Shown here piece by piece: positions 36,301 through 47,300 of a DNA stretch of 64,000 bases (position 1 is the first letter of the stretch; each line of letters starts with the position of its first letter). The notes under the pieces are model-generated. The model did not search any database and was not told the origin of the DNA. It was given only the letters and a program-made list of their open reading frames with translations. Source of the DNA: Ciona savignyi (taxonomy: Eukaryota > Chordata > Ascidiacea > Phlebobranchia > Cionidae); contig CH003407.1 in NCBI GenBank assembly GCA_000149265.1, forward strand, positions 7,269-71,268. The letters are read 5' to 3'. Made by a program: the position numbers and the translations under genes.

Positions 36301-39300
36301 TTTATGTAACTACCTATGTTGTTCAATTTAAACTAAAAAAGTTTTTCTGCAGGTGAGATAGGCAAACTTTCCACTGCCATTGATGACAAATTAGCTCAAA
36401 GCAGACCTGGTAAGTTGACCAAATACCAAAATTAAATTTGATTTGTCATTTAATTTATTACATTTTAGCTTCCTTAAAAAAGAACCGCTTTTTAAATAGT
36501 CACTTACCTCAGCTTAAGAAAAGCAGAAAAAACAGAGTAGTCATTATTCCATCATTGTTACAAAATAAGCGATAAAATTACGCAAAAAAACTAACATACA
36601 TTTTTCGTGTAAATGTGTCAAGCCGGCTTCAAAACTTTATTGAGAATAATGTTAACTTCTCATAAACAGTGTTGCGAATTTAAGTCTGGTGCTCTTGTAA
36701 TATGTGCTGATGACATATTTTACTTTCTTCTACAGCATCTCCTGCCCCAGTTGCACAACCTAAACCAGAGCTCCCAGTCTTACCAGGTAATCCAGGATTT
36801 ATTCTGATTTTAATTAAAAAAATTGGAATTGAATTTTTATTTCTATTCCATTTTCACTATAGTCTGCTAGTTAATACTAGAAAAATACATTATCAAGTAA
36901 GTAGTACGTACGGTCTGGATTTCTTTTGATTACAAAATTTAATTTGATTAAACTTTAATTCCCGTTTCATTTTTCGTTAAACTCTACTAGTTAATACTGA
37001 AAATAGAAAAATACTGATTTTAAATCTGACTATGTGAACATTTTCCATAAATCGCACCAACATTATAATGGAGTGGTAACTGGTGTAAATATCTGCATTA
37101 AGTAGTTTTAACTAACCTTAACTGTGTGTTGATGTAGGTAATTATCTGTTATTTTTTTGGCTTTTAACCCTAATACCGGTTAAATTATCAAAAAATATAA
37201 ATTTCCGTTCTTTTACCCCTAATACCATTAGGATGAGATATTGAAAAGTATAAATTTTAAGGCGCTACCATTGACCACCACACTATTGTATTGTATATTG
37301 CCAACCTTTTCAAAGCTTTACAGTTGATTTTATTTGATAATCGCTGCCGGGAAACCAACTTTTTAATTGACTTATATTATTTTCGGTGTTTCCACCTTGG
37401 TATCTAAAAATAGATTCCTAAAAATTCAAGCCAAATTTTCGGTTTTTTTACATCCGATTTCTTTTCTCCCATTCAGCGGAATCAGCTAATGAATTGAAAG
37501 AAGACTCAGAATTACTGGCGGCTGCAACCTTCATGCACTCGGAGAATCCTGAGATTGTCGCCGATAAACTTCTCTCACCCAAACGGGGCAACGCCCAAGT
37601 CAATAAGTCCGGTAAAATGAAAAAAAACTTTAATTTTTTTTTGTTTAGATTAACAACTATACAAATTAGTTCTTTCTAATTTTTATGCCTTTCCAGTTTT
37701 TTTTTTATTTAAACAGGTAGATGCCAGCCTTGGTTTTATTTAACATTGATTTCATATTTTCTCATTATCTTTAACTATAGTGGACAGTGGTGCTATCTAA
37801 CATACAAACTAGCTTACTTACTACCATGAGAACAAAAGTAAATTCAACTGTATTTTATTGTACAACACACTGATTCTTATATATGAATCGAAGGTCCCAT
37901 TAATCATCTATTAATAAGCCCTGTAGACTAGCAGATAAACAAACCACAGGATATTGCATTTTATATTAATTATCCAATAAAATTAGCTTAAACCTAAACG
38001 ACAAAAACCATAACCTCAGTTACTTTAATTACAAGGGAAAATTTCCCACATTTTTTTCATTCATGGATTACTTTCAGATCTTTTACCCAACACAAACACA
38101 AACCAACATTTTATAAAATAGAATATTCAAGGTTTATCCCAGTGAATGGGTAAATGCATTGGGCCCTTACACACAAGGCAATTGTCAGATCACCACACAC
38201 CCACCATTGAGTTACCGGAGCTATTGTAGTGTTTATCATTCCACAAGTGTCTTACCCAAGGACACAATCGATTACATGTCGATCAGTTTTAAACCTGCAA
38301 CCCTTCGGGTAATAGGCGACTACTAACCAATCAAGCTACTGAGGGGCATCTAAACAACCCGCCATCTTCCAGGGTTGGGTCTTCGTGGGGCAACGGGCCC
38401 CACACCCACTGCTCACAGTCTGGGTCTCCGTACTTCGGTTGCGGATTGCATGGCTACCCATTCAAAAGACGGCTATTTCGACGATGACGATAACAACAAC
38501 GGAGAACTGGATTTAACCGGAATCGACGACAACGAAATCGATAAAGTGAGTACATTTGCCTCTGAGTTACTCCTTAAAGGGTGGAACTCTCGTATATAGT
38601 GCTCAATCATTTATAGCGTTATAAGATATTTCAGCATAATTGATTCAATTTAAGCTGGTTCGCCGATCACACAAAGCAACTGACCTAAAAACAAGGTCCA
38701 AAAATTACAGCAACTCGGCCAATCAAAGAACTAACGATACAATAAAATGATAGGATAGGATATTCATGTTTATCCCTGTGAATGGGAAAGCCAAGGGAGT
38801 TAACCTTGACACACATGCAATCGTCAGATCACCTCGTGCCCACTGTCAGGTTACCTTTGTAACAATAATGTATATAATGCTTTCTAACTCCTCTGCAAAA
38901 TTGTTACAATAAACTTTTACTTAGTTGAATTGATATTCATTCTTGGGTATCCTACTGCATCTTATTGCTGTAGTCGAGTGTTTTTGAAGACGAAAAAAGT
39001 GTATTTTTGACTTCAAAAAGTGTTTGAAGACTCCCAAAAAGTGTATACCAATAAATTAAAGAAGCAACATTCGAAATTCATTTAAACCGTTCATTTACAT
39101 TCTAGCTTCTATTATCTTCTCACGAAAGTGAAATCAAGGCCAGAATATGGATGAAAGAAAATGGAGAATATATCAAGGTAAATCTCCAACAAAATCACCA
39201 TAAATTTGAATTTACTCTCATCTTTATATTAATTTAATTTATTTAAGATTTGGTTTCTTTTACATAGTAAATAGTGTTCCTGTATCTGCCTGCTCTTATC

Positions 39301-42300
39301 TTGCCCATGATTATTCTTTTTAAATTAAAAATATCTATCTAAGTTTCATTGTCAGACAGCAGAGCAGATATATTTTGGAAGAACTGGCGTTTAGCAATTG
39401 GTAGTTGCTTGGGGTTCGTTAAGTGCTTATATCGTGAAGAATAATAATAATGACGTCCTTTTGCAGTACACATTGACTTTTTTAAATTATCTACAGAACC
39501 ATATATTTTTGTACAAGTGTAAGTTTTGCCAATTAAAGTTCTCATTGAAATGTAAACTTCCATTTCTTTTTTTGTTTACTTTCTCTTCTAAGCCTTTTTT
39601 TCCTTTATTCTGAAATCTTTTCTTTCTTTTTAGCTAATGGAAGAAAAAAGAGAGCAGAAGAGATTAGATGAAGAGAAGAAAAAGCCAAGACCACGAAAGT
39701 TTAAACAGGTCCGATATAAAGAATATTACGGAGATTCCCGCACGGCGGGAGAGGCGATTGAAAAGTTGGTTTCCCGCCAACGATTATCAAATAAAATCAA
39801 CTACGAAGCTTTGAAAAAGGTGGGCAATATACAATGCAATAGTATATGTATTCATTATGCCAGTGTAATAGATTGATCCCCTATGTTGATTGCATTGTAT
39901 CGGTAGTATTGGTAATGTGTTACTGTTAAGTAATTAACCTAAATCACCGCTCAATACTTGGTTTAGGTAGCTCATTCTGTACAGCGTAGGACGTGTATGG
40001 ACCAAAGTGGTGTAAATTTCATGTGGCAGGTTTGTCATGCCATCTATATATGTCTTTAATAGAGAGCCAGCATATAGGTTCATTTAGATAGCCGGCTCGT
40101 TAGGTTCATGTATTTACATTTGAATTTTCAATCAGTTCATTCTTTGTTCATTTCAGGCGACTGAAGAAACTGGCTCAGAGAAAACCGAGGACTCAAAACC
40201 AACAGATAAAACCAACTATGATGTCATAATCGAGGAGGGTGACGTTAGGGGGGTGTCAAAACGAGGAGCGACTGAAGCGAAATCCACTTCAAGGAAGAAA
40301 CCCAAGCGTGATGTTGGGTGCTTTGGTCTTGGCGGTGAAGCTGAACCTGTAAAACCGGTATGTTGTCGTGCTAATGTTGGTCCTGCTTGTTAGTCTGGGG
40401 GTTAGGTGCGTCACCTTTCAATCGAAAGGTTGCAGGTGCGAAACTGGTCGCTAGCTAGTCGGTTGTGTCCTTGAGCAAGGCACTTTACGGACATTGCCTG
40501 AACCCAGCGGATTAATGGGTTCTACCAAATAGAAGGAACGTATCTATCATATACAGCACACTGCAATAGCTCTGGTAACTCGACGGTGGGCGCGAGGTGA
40601 TCTGACGAATGCCTGTGTGTTAACCCCCTTGGTTTTCCCACTTAGGGGGATAAACATGAATATCCTTTCCTATTCTATTTTGTCCCTATGCAAGTTTATC
40701 AAGTTGTCTGTCTTTTATCCCTGAAATAAAATGACCATCTATAACAATGCTATAATGCACTTAACATGAAGCTACCAGTTATGACTGTGAAGTATTTTCA
40801 TATATTAACTATTGTTGGATATAAATTAGAAGGCGTTTAAAAAGCTACAACCATAATAAGTGTGACATCAAAAGATATATGCAGCTAACTTGCGCAAAAC
40901 ATTGGTTTGTGGCCTAAAAGATAAAAAAGCTTTAAGCACAACCACGCCTAAAAGATTCAAACACAACCACCATACAAAATAATTATTTCATTTATAACTT
41001 TTGCAATTTGATTGTGTAATACCATGTTTATTCATTAAATTATAAATGTTTAGGTCTTTAATTCAGGCAGTAACATTTATTATAACTATACGGGTCTTGT
41101 TAATGTTTTTTGTGCTAATTTGTCTTGCCCATATATTTTTATTGGATTACCTCAAATTATAATGGTGGTCTCTGGTAATCTGACAGTTGCTTAGTCTCCT
41201 GTCGTTTCCCTCTTTACCCATAGGATAAAATATTTATTTATGTTTATCCTCATGACCTGGGAAAACGCAAGGGCGGTTAACACTCGAGCAATCGTCAGAT
41301 TACTTTGCGTCCACCCTCGGGTTACCAGGGCTATTGCAGTGCGTTGTGTATGATTCACACTCCTTCAATTTAGTAGAACCCATTAATCCGCTGGGTTCAA
41401 GCAATGTCCGTAAAGTGCCTTGCCCAAGGACACAACCGACTAGCTAGCAACCAGTTTTAAATGTTCAACCTTTCGGTTGAAAGGCAATGCACTAACCCAC
41501 CAAGGTAATCAGGCGGACATGTATGGGATTACGCCGATACCGCCCCGGGGTAAAATGCTTCGTCCTCTTCTGTTACGTCTTCTTTTGTCCCAGGATGTGA
41601 TTGTGGAAGAAACTAAGCCGGTGATCCCCGTGCAGGAAGAGGAGGAGGATTATTATGAAGAGGAAGAGGATGAGAGTGCAAACTGTATGAGTGCCAGTCA
41701 GCTCATGCAACAAGCTGGTGAGTGAGAATGCATAAGTTCGACCAAAATATATAATTTTACCATTTTTAAAGCAAAAGGTTGTGTCTGACAGATTAGTCTG
41801 GTGGGTTAGTATGTCGCCTTTCAGTCGACGGGTTGCAGGTAGGAAAGTGGTCGCAAGCGAGTTGGTTATGTTCTGGGGCAAGGCACTTAACGGACATTGC
41901 CGGAAACTAGCGGAATAATGGGTTCTACCAAAATGGAGGGCTTGTGTATCATATACAACACATTGAAAAAGCTCTGGTAACCCGACGATGGGTGCGAGGT
42001 GACCTGATGATTGCCCCCAGGCGTAGCACATACAGGACTCTTATTAAACATTGTTCCAACTCGAATCTTTTTTACTTAACGTTACGTTTTTTCCAAAACA
42101 AAGTTTTATTGCGATTCCATTGAGTTTTATTCCAACCCTTGTGCTAGATGTCGGGGCCATAAGCTATGCATGTCAAGAGTTTATAAAAAAAATAAAAATA
42201 AAAAATAAGGACTAAAATATTAAGTTTTCTATTTTTCAAATTAATTAGCTGCGAAAAAATCAAATTCAAATTAACTGCGAAAAAATATGACAACCACTCC

Positions 42301-43278
42301 CTACAAAACTCTTTAACGATGCATATAATGCGCTTGCTATAGCAATGGTATTATTATGTCTTATAGAGGAATTTATATATTTAACCTAGCGGAATGGGTT
42401 CTACCAAATTGAAGGAACGTGTTTATCATATACAACACACTGTAATACCTCTGGTAACACGACGATGGGCGCGAGATGATCTGACGATTTCCCGTGTGTT
42501 AACCCCCTTGGTTTTCCCATTCACGGGGATAAACATAACCATCCTATCCTATTACTTTCAATTGTAAAAAGCCAACGTAACGATTTCAATATAACGATGC
42601 ATATTGCATCAGGGTGGGCTATTCACATGTTTTCCGCATGAATGGGGAAACTTGTGTAAGTTATTACACGATGTCTAGAATACGTAAGAGAGGGTTAGAA
42701 CACGTACTCTATCACCTTGTACGGTCGTGTGGCCAAATGGTTAACGCGACCGATACATATACCGACTACTATACGAAAACGGTGCAAGTGACGAGTCCAT
42801 CATGGGTTCGAAACTTAGCTCGGTAAAAAAAATCATACCACCTCGCAACCATCGTCGAATTACCGGACCTATTGCAGTGTGTATTTTATCATTGAAAGTT
42901 TATTTAAATTTAAGGATCATATAATATATACTGGCTCAACGTTACAACCAGTAATTTTATTAAGAACTACTTGCTGACGACAAAATTCGACCCACTAAGT
43001 CTTAAAAAGGATTGAATTTTTTATGTTTTTCTTAAAAAGGATTGGATTTTTTATGTTTATCCCCTTTATTTTGGTAGAACCCATTATTTCAATGAGTTCA
43101 GGCAATGTCAGTAAAGTGCCTTGCCCAAGGACGCCACTGACCAGCAGCTGGTCTAACTGCAATGCGACGCATTAACCCACCAAGCTATTTCAGCGTAACT
43201 TATAAATAATTGCTCCATTCAGGTTTATCCGGCGGTGGATATGGTGGTTACGGCGGCACAAGTTACGATTACGATTGA
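24308..43278 (+). CDS. BRF1: BRF1, TFIIB-related subunit of TFIIIB
   Basis: Initiation factor that places RNA polymerase III at tRNA and 5S genes. Sixteen exons with matching phases: 24308-24488, 25263-25337, 25568-25741, 26000-26031, 26322-26394, 34990-35233, 35794-35948, 36353-36409, 36736-36786, 37477-37611, 38373-38545, 39106-39177, 39634-39819, 40157-40357, 41594-41717 and 43223-43278. Order: zinc ribbon (CPNC...[11 protein letters not shown]), first cyclin fold ([20 protein letters not shown]), second cyclin fold ([19 protein letters not shown]), the [12 protein letters not shown] motif, and the BRF1 homology block II ([26 protein letters not shown]...SSKINY-like SNKINYEAL). The end is an acidic run, then Gly/Tyr-rich. 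Intron 5 (26395-34989) contains two other genes. Confidence 0.95.
24955..25240 (+). repeat. SINE family A, full length, next to an inverted fragment
   Basis: Head CCGGTTAGTCTGGTGG, B-box-like GGTTTCTGGTTCGAAAC, body and TATCC tail. A reverse tail fragment of the same family lies at 24812-24873. Intron 1 of BRF1. Confidence 0.85.
26573..29710 (-). CDS. BTB-BACK-PHR protein, BTBD6/BTBD3-like, nested in BRF1
   Basis: Complete six-exon gene: 29598-29710, 28584-28753, 28200-28347, 27817-28018, 27224-27469 and 26573-27166, all phases matching. The BTB domain is split over exons 2-4 ([54 protein letters not shown]), followed by BACK ([18 protein letters not shown]) and a C-terminal PHR domain ([35 protein letters not shown]). 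In vertebrates BTBD6 is a Cullin-3 adaptor in neuronal differentiation; it and BTBD3 are the closest relatives I recall. It starts from ATG 29708-29710 and lies wholly within BRF1 intron 5 on the opposite strand. Confidence 0.93.
29248..29432 (-). repeat. 89-bp tandem pair of the GTTAGGGTT-rich repeat
   Basis: AATTCTAACCCTGTCCCAAA starts at 29251 and again at 29340. This is the reverse of the dispersed repeat at 15, 13536 and 59080. It lies in the first intron of the BTB-PHR gene. Confidence 0.75.
29711..30992. other. Divergent spacer between the two nested genes
   Basis: Within BRF1 intron 5; it should hold the promoters of the BTB-PHR gene (-) and the next nested gene (+). A partial tRNA-like repeat lies at about 30045-30110 (CATGGGCTCGAAACTTG resembles a B box). 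I see no coding exon. Confidence 0.4.
30993..33876 (+). CDS. Unrecognised five-exon gene nested in BRF1 intron 5
   Basis: Exons 30993-31158, 31216-31346, 31725-31936, 32228-32374 and 33330-33876 join in phase from ATG to TAG, giving a protein of about 400 residues. It opens [20 protein letters not shown] and is basic in its first half, with aromatic residues ([17 protein letters not shown]) and Ser/Arg-rich stretches. A Gln/Arg-rich helix follows ([19 protein letters not shown]), then a segment [17 protein letters not shown], then a long acidic disordered tail. There is no signal peptide or membrane segment. I know no family it belongs to. It is on the same strand as BRF1 and wholly inside its intron, so it must be transcribed from its own promoter. 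Confidence 0.75.
33877..34989. other. Rest of BRF1 intron 5
   Basis: AT-rich DNA with weakly repeated blocks such as CTTGATAATCAAAGATGATT at about 34791 and 34898. It should carry the 3' UTR of the nested gene. No exon seen until the BRF1 acceptor at 34988-34989. Confidence 0.4.
35425..35765. repeat. Minisatellite, unit about 39 bp, beside BRF1 exon 7
   Basis: Repeats of GTCCTGGAATAAATATGAAC, then ATTAGGAAGTATATATAA, with variants. The array ends about 30 bp before the acceptor of the exon at 35794 and so occupies the branch-site region. Confidence 0.85.
36190..36290 (-). repeat. SINE family A tail fragment
   Basis: Degenerate 3' part of the SINE (TTTATCCATGTAAATGGGAA) in a BRF1 intron. Confidence 0.6.
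38115..38345 (-). repeat. SINE family A, degenerate copy
   Basis: Retains GTTACCGGAGCTATTG and the reverse head with GCAACCCTTCGGG. It ends 25 bp before BRF1 exon 11. Confidence 0.65.
38750..38866 (-). repeat. SINE family A tail fragment
   Basis: GATAGGATAGGATATTCATG followed by the body up to CACTGTCAGGTTACC; truncated head. Confidence 0.75.
40382..40676 (+). repeat. SINE family A, full length
   Basis: Complete head, GTCGCTAGCTAGTCGG junction, body and short TATCC tail within BRF1 intron 14. Confidence 0.9.
41220..41516 (-). repeat. SINE family A, near full length
   Basis: Reverse orientation with a degenerate tail; the head ends 78 bp before BRF1 exon 15 (41594). Confidence 0.8.
41788..42020 (+). 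repeat. SINE family A, 3'-truncated
   Basis: Head and body end at GATTGCCCCCAGG without the TATCC tail; diverged by several percent. Confidence 0.75.
42385..42553 (+). repeat. SINE family A, 5'-truncated
   Basis: Starts at CTAGCGGAATGGGTTCTACC and runs to a CCATCCTATCCTATT tail. Confidence 0.8.
42715..42835 (+). repeat. SINE family B (Ser-tRNA-like head)
   Basis: Starts GGTCGTGTGGCCAAATGG, resembling an A box. A short unrelated stretch of about 45 nt follows, then the B-box-like GGGTTCGAAACTT and an A-rich end. Other copies are at 48571, 49162, 51768 and 55430. Confidence 0.7.
43058..43196 (-). repeat. SINE family A fragment
   Basis: Retains AGGCAATGTCAGTAAAGTGC and CTTGCCCAAGGACGC; both ends lost. 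In the last BRF1 intron. Confidence 0.6.
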
Positions 43279-44350
43279 TCCCGTTTTCCCCGTCACCAAG
43301 TTCACCACTTGCACTGCGTATTCGTCAATACGAGAGAACACTAGAAAAAAGAGAATCGTTTTGCTTGAAAAAGTTCATATATTCGCCTTTTTCCTTTATT
43401 TTTGTTGTCTTTGATCAAGTTCGATACAGTGGGTATTTTGGGATGTTTATTTTTATTTTTGTTCTTGTATATATTGTCAAATCATCTTTTACTTCTGGAA
43501 TACAATTACTGGAGTCGTTTTTTTTTAAATAAAAGTTATTAAATATGCTGATAACCACACTAGAAAGCGATAAAACGCGGAATTTAACGCAGACAAGTTA
43601 TCTCCTCGATATATCTTAAGCCATGTTTATTTCTAGACTTATAAAAACAAACGAAGCATGATTGTTCCTCATTCACACCACGCCAAGTGTAAACGACCAA
43701 GAAACGTACAGTTAACTGGGTAGTCTACCAGCAGTATACCCGGCTGTTTACACGTTTGTACTTAGCGCTGTCAAGCTGCTGACTTCGAGTATATCTATCT
43801 CTGCGGGGTGTGATTTATGCGCTCTCTCCTTATAATCACAGTAGCAGAGCTGGCATACTGCCTGTGGAGGGTACATTGTTAAAGAATAAACGTGAAGTTG
43901 TAGTTACAGTATAGCACTACAGGCTATACGTATGTTCGTTAGTGTATTAGAAGTAGGCTTACAAGGACACCAGGCGTATATTATAGAAATACTGTATCTA
44001 CACAAAGGGTTCTGGCAAATCTCAAACAGAGTATGAATGAAAAAGGAGCCAGTATTTTAAATACATAACATGTTAGGCCTATACACACATAACAATGTAA
44101 ATAACTGCGGGAGTTTCTTAGTTAATGATTGCAAAATACGAAAAGTCGTTTATTATTTTTGGTAAATGATATTTACTTCCCTATCAAACCGAAACGTTTG
44201 TGGCTTAAGTCAAATACGAACGCCATAAAACAGAACATACTCAAAACTAGTTTGCCGTTACACTGTTTAGTTAGCCGACGTTTTAAGAACAGGACAAGGT
44301 TTTATCCAGTTATAGTTACGCTCTATTGATGACTTAAAAAGGCCAAGGCT
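43279..44350. other. BRF1 3' UTR and intergenic DNA
   Basis: A polyadenylation signal AATAAA is at 43528-43533, 250 bases after the BRF1 stop. The rest must hold the promoter of the KAP NTPase gene that starts at 44351. I see no other gene. Confidence 0.55.
43528..43533 (+). promoter_or_regulatory. BRF1 polyadenylation signal
   Basis: AATAAA after a T-rich stretch; the first canonical signal downstream of the BRF1 stop codon. Confidence 0.65.
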
Positions 44351-47300
44351 ATGACAGAGGCAGAAGTCGAGGCTACAAATAATGGTAATTATTCAGTAGT
44401 TCATGGTCGTTTTAACGCTCCAATGACTGATTTAGCTACTATTTCCACTTATTACCTGTTCGTTAAAAATTGTATACTGTGGTGAATGTATATGGTCGAT
44501 ATGGGTAATTTTAAGAGTAAATATAAGGCAACTATGGTTTCTTTTACCAGTACATACATACATATGTGAATGTTTAATAACCAGCAGTATATGTGTGCCA
44601 ACCTCAACGTAGTATAGCCGCTGGGCAAACTTAGAAATGTAGCTTTTTAGTTGGCAATGCCGCCTGGTCTGACGGATCTTGGTAATATTGGCCAGACAGT
44701 ATATGAGTTCGAACCTTACCCTGGTCGCTTATTGAATTGTTTTATGAGGCCGTCGCACGGACGCTGCCTGATCTCATAGAACTACAATTGTCAATTACAA
44801 CAAAGGTTATATTAAACACTGCAATGGATTCGGCAATCCGACTCTAGGTGGACACACAGTAATCTGACGATTACCTTTGTTACAACGACTGTCAATGACC
44901 CGATAAAGCACTGGGGTAAACATAATCGTCCGACCGGTTAGTCTGGCGGTTAAGTGCGTCGCTTTTTAATCGAAAGGTTGTAGGTGCGAAACTGGTCGCT
45001 AGCTAGTCGGCACTTTACGGACATTGTCTGAACCCAGCGGATTAATGGGTTCTACCAAATTGAAGGAATATCGTACACAACACACTGCAATAACTCCGTT
45101 AACCCGACGGTGGACGCGAGGCGATCTGACGATTGCTCGTGTGTTAACCCCCTTGGTTTTCCCATGCACGAGGATAAACATAATTATCTTATCCTTATCA
45201 TTTTCTCCCATGCAAAAGTTCATACCAAGAACTGCCCACTTACCTCTCTTTATAACACAGTGAAAAGCGGACTCGGGTACTCAAAGTTATCTCGGATACT
45301 GGGCGATACAATTGCTTGTAGGAAGCCCCCATTCACGGTGGGTGTATATGGGGAATGGGGCTCGGGGAAAACCCAGATGCTACACTCGGTTCGAGGTTAG
45401 TTAACCCCCGTGTTTTAAAAATACTTACCGAATTTTTCAACCTAGTTCTCTAGGCTTTGTCCAAGTAACTCTGTTTTTGCAGTTTTTTTACTAAGCCGGA
45501 TATTATAGATACTTTTTTTATCGGACTACAATTAGTTAATCTAATCGCAAATGAAATGATAAAATACTCGACCTTCTTAAGTAGGCAGGTTAACCCTCGT
45601 GTTTTAGGAATACTTACCAAGTGCTTAAAATAAACTTAGTTCTGTAGGCCTTGTCTAAATACTAGGTTTCGTCTGTTTGTTTACTATTTTTATAACAAAG
45701 CGGGATAATAGAGATTTTACATCTAATTTCTCGCATTTGTTTTTACATATTTTTACTGGACTAAGTTTTGAAACCATAATAGGTTCGTTGCTAAGACCGT
45801 TTTTGTATAGGATCCGGTATATGTATCGGTCGCGTTAACCACTCACACGACCGTGTCATAAAAGTATTGTTAGAAGGGCGTCGTTTGGGCGTGTTCCAGA
45901 ACTTTAAACACGAAAATCATGACTGTGCTACAACATAAATCTAAACATCAACTTGTGCTTTAAAACGTTATTTTAATGTATTTTAAATTAGCAAAATTTC
46001 ATTAAAAATAAATAAAACAAACAGTAATATCGATAAATAAAAACAAAATGATATATATGAATCGAAATAAAACGCGTAAATGAATGTAACAGCGAATTCG
46101 GAGCGAAACAATGCGAATACCAGAACCTGTCATTTTCTGATAAGCATCGCAGTACCAGGCGAATTGCTTCTGCCGGGAAGTAAATAAAACGAACTGTTTG
46201 CTGGGTCGGTTTGATAAGCTGGTTCCACTACCACAGCTGGGTGCGGCGAGTTTGTTAAGGGAACTCTGTTTTGTTGTGGATTATGAAGGTATGGGCGGGA
46301 GTTGAAGTATTGTGTGTTCGCGCATTGCGCGTTGTTGCGCTCTTCTCTCGCCGCGCGCTCGTTCACTTCCTTGTTACGTAACAAACCCACCGAGTTCGAG
46401 ACCTCCCGCAGACATCCGGCGCTGTTTTGTCGGAAGTTCTGCTTGCCGCTTGCCGCACCGGATCGTCTTTGCTGCTGCACCGCAACGGTGGACTCGAATA
46501 CGTTTTTATGCGTCGAGCGGCTACCGGAATTCTTAAGTCGAGTAAAATAGAAGGAACCTGTTGAGTAACACGATGTTTCTAATTAAATGTGTAAATTTTG
46601 TCGGTCGCGTCCGCTATATTTATTTAGTTAGATTCCATTTTATTTCAAACGACGTGTTTTAACGACTGTTGGTTTTGCCGTATTTACCTGTTTCTATGCC
46701 GTGATTGATAATACATTTGCCATTATTTAACACTGGGGCCAAAAAAATGAGCTTAAACTAAAATCCAAATATACAAGAATGAAGTTCAAAATAATAGGCT
46801 TTATTCACTGTGTATTTGCCTAAATTTAACTTAACCTTCAAGAGGTCTGTAAACATAGCAACGCCCTACAGAATAAATTTTCGAATCAAAAACAAGTTTT
46901 CCGTATAAGCATACACCATGCGACCATGGTACTTAGTCACGCACACAGAAATTGTACAGTCACTTAAAATTACTCAAAATGGTTAAATGTTTTTTTTTGA
47001 TCCCCTATCGCAGCATTTTGCAATCCTTTGGCTGTTTCGTGCATATAAAATACTGTATTTACGAGATCAAATGTGTATTGTGATTGTATGTTTAAGGCCG
47101 TGTGTTTGCCTAATATCGCCATAACCGTTTAAGTGGTCAGTGGGTATATATACATAGTGACCGCCCTTACAGTTTGGAACGCCAGCCCAAACATGTCCCG
47201 TAACATATCCACACAAGCCATGCACAAATATTGTACCCGCTTACGAAATCACGATCGCTAAAATGCCTCAAAACGGTCAAAAATACCCTTTTTAATTGCG

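Noticed and set aside
42715..42835. Functional tRNA-Ser gene
   Set aside because: A-box and B-box-like parts exist, but the middle is a long AT-rich stretch and the arms do not pair as a tRNA; several similar copies indicate a SINE.
45024..45263. Open frames across SINE copies (many positions)
   Set aside because: The same peptide recurs wherever the SINE lies; no sign of selection as protein.
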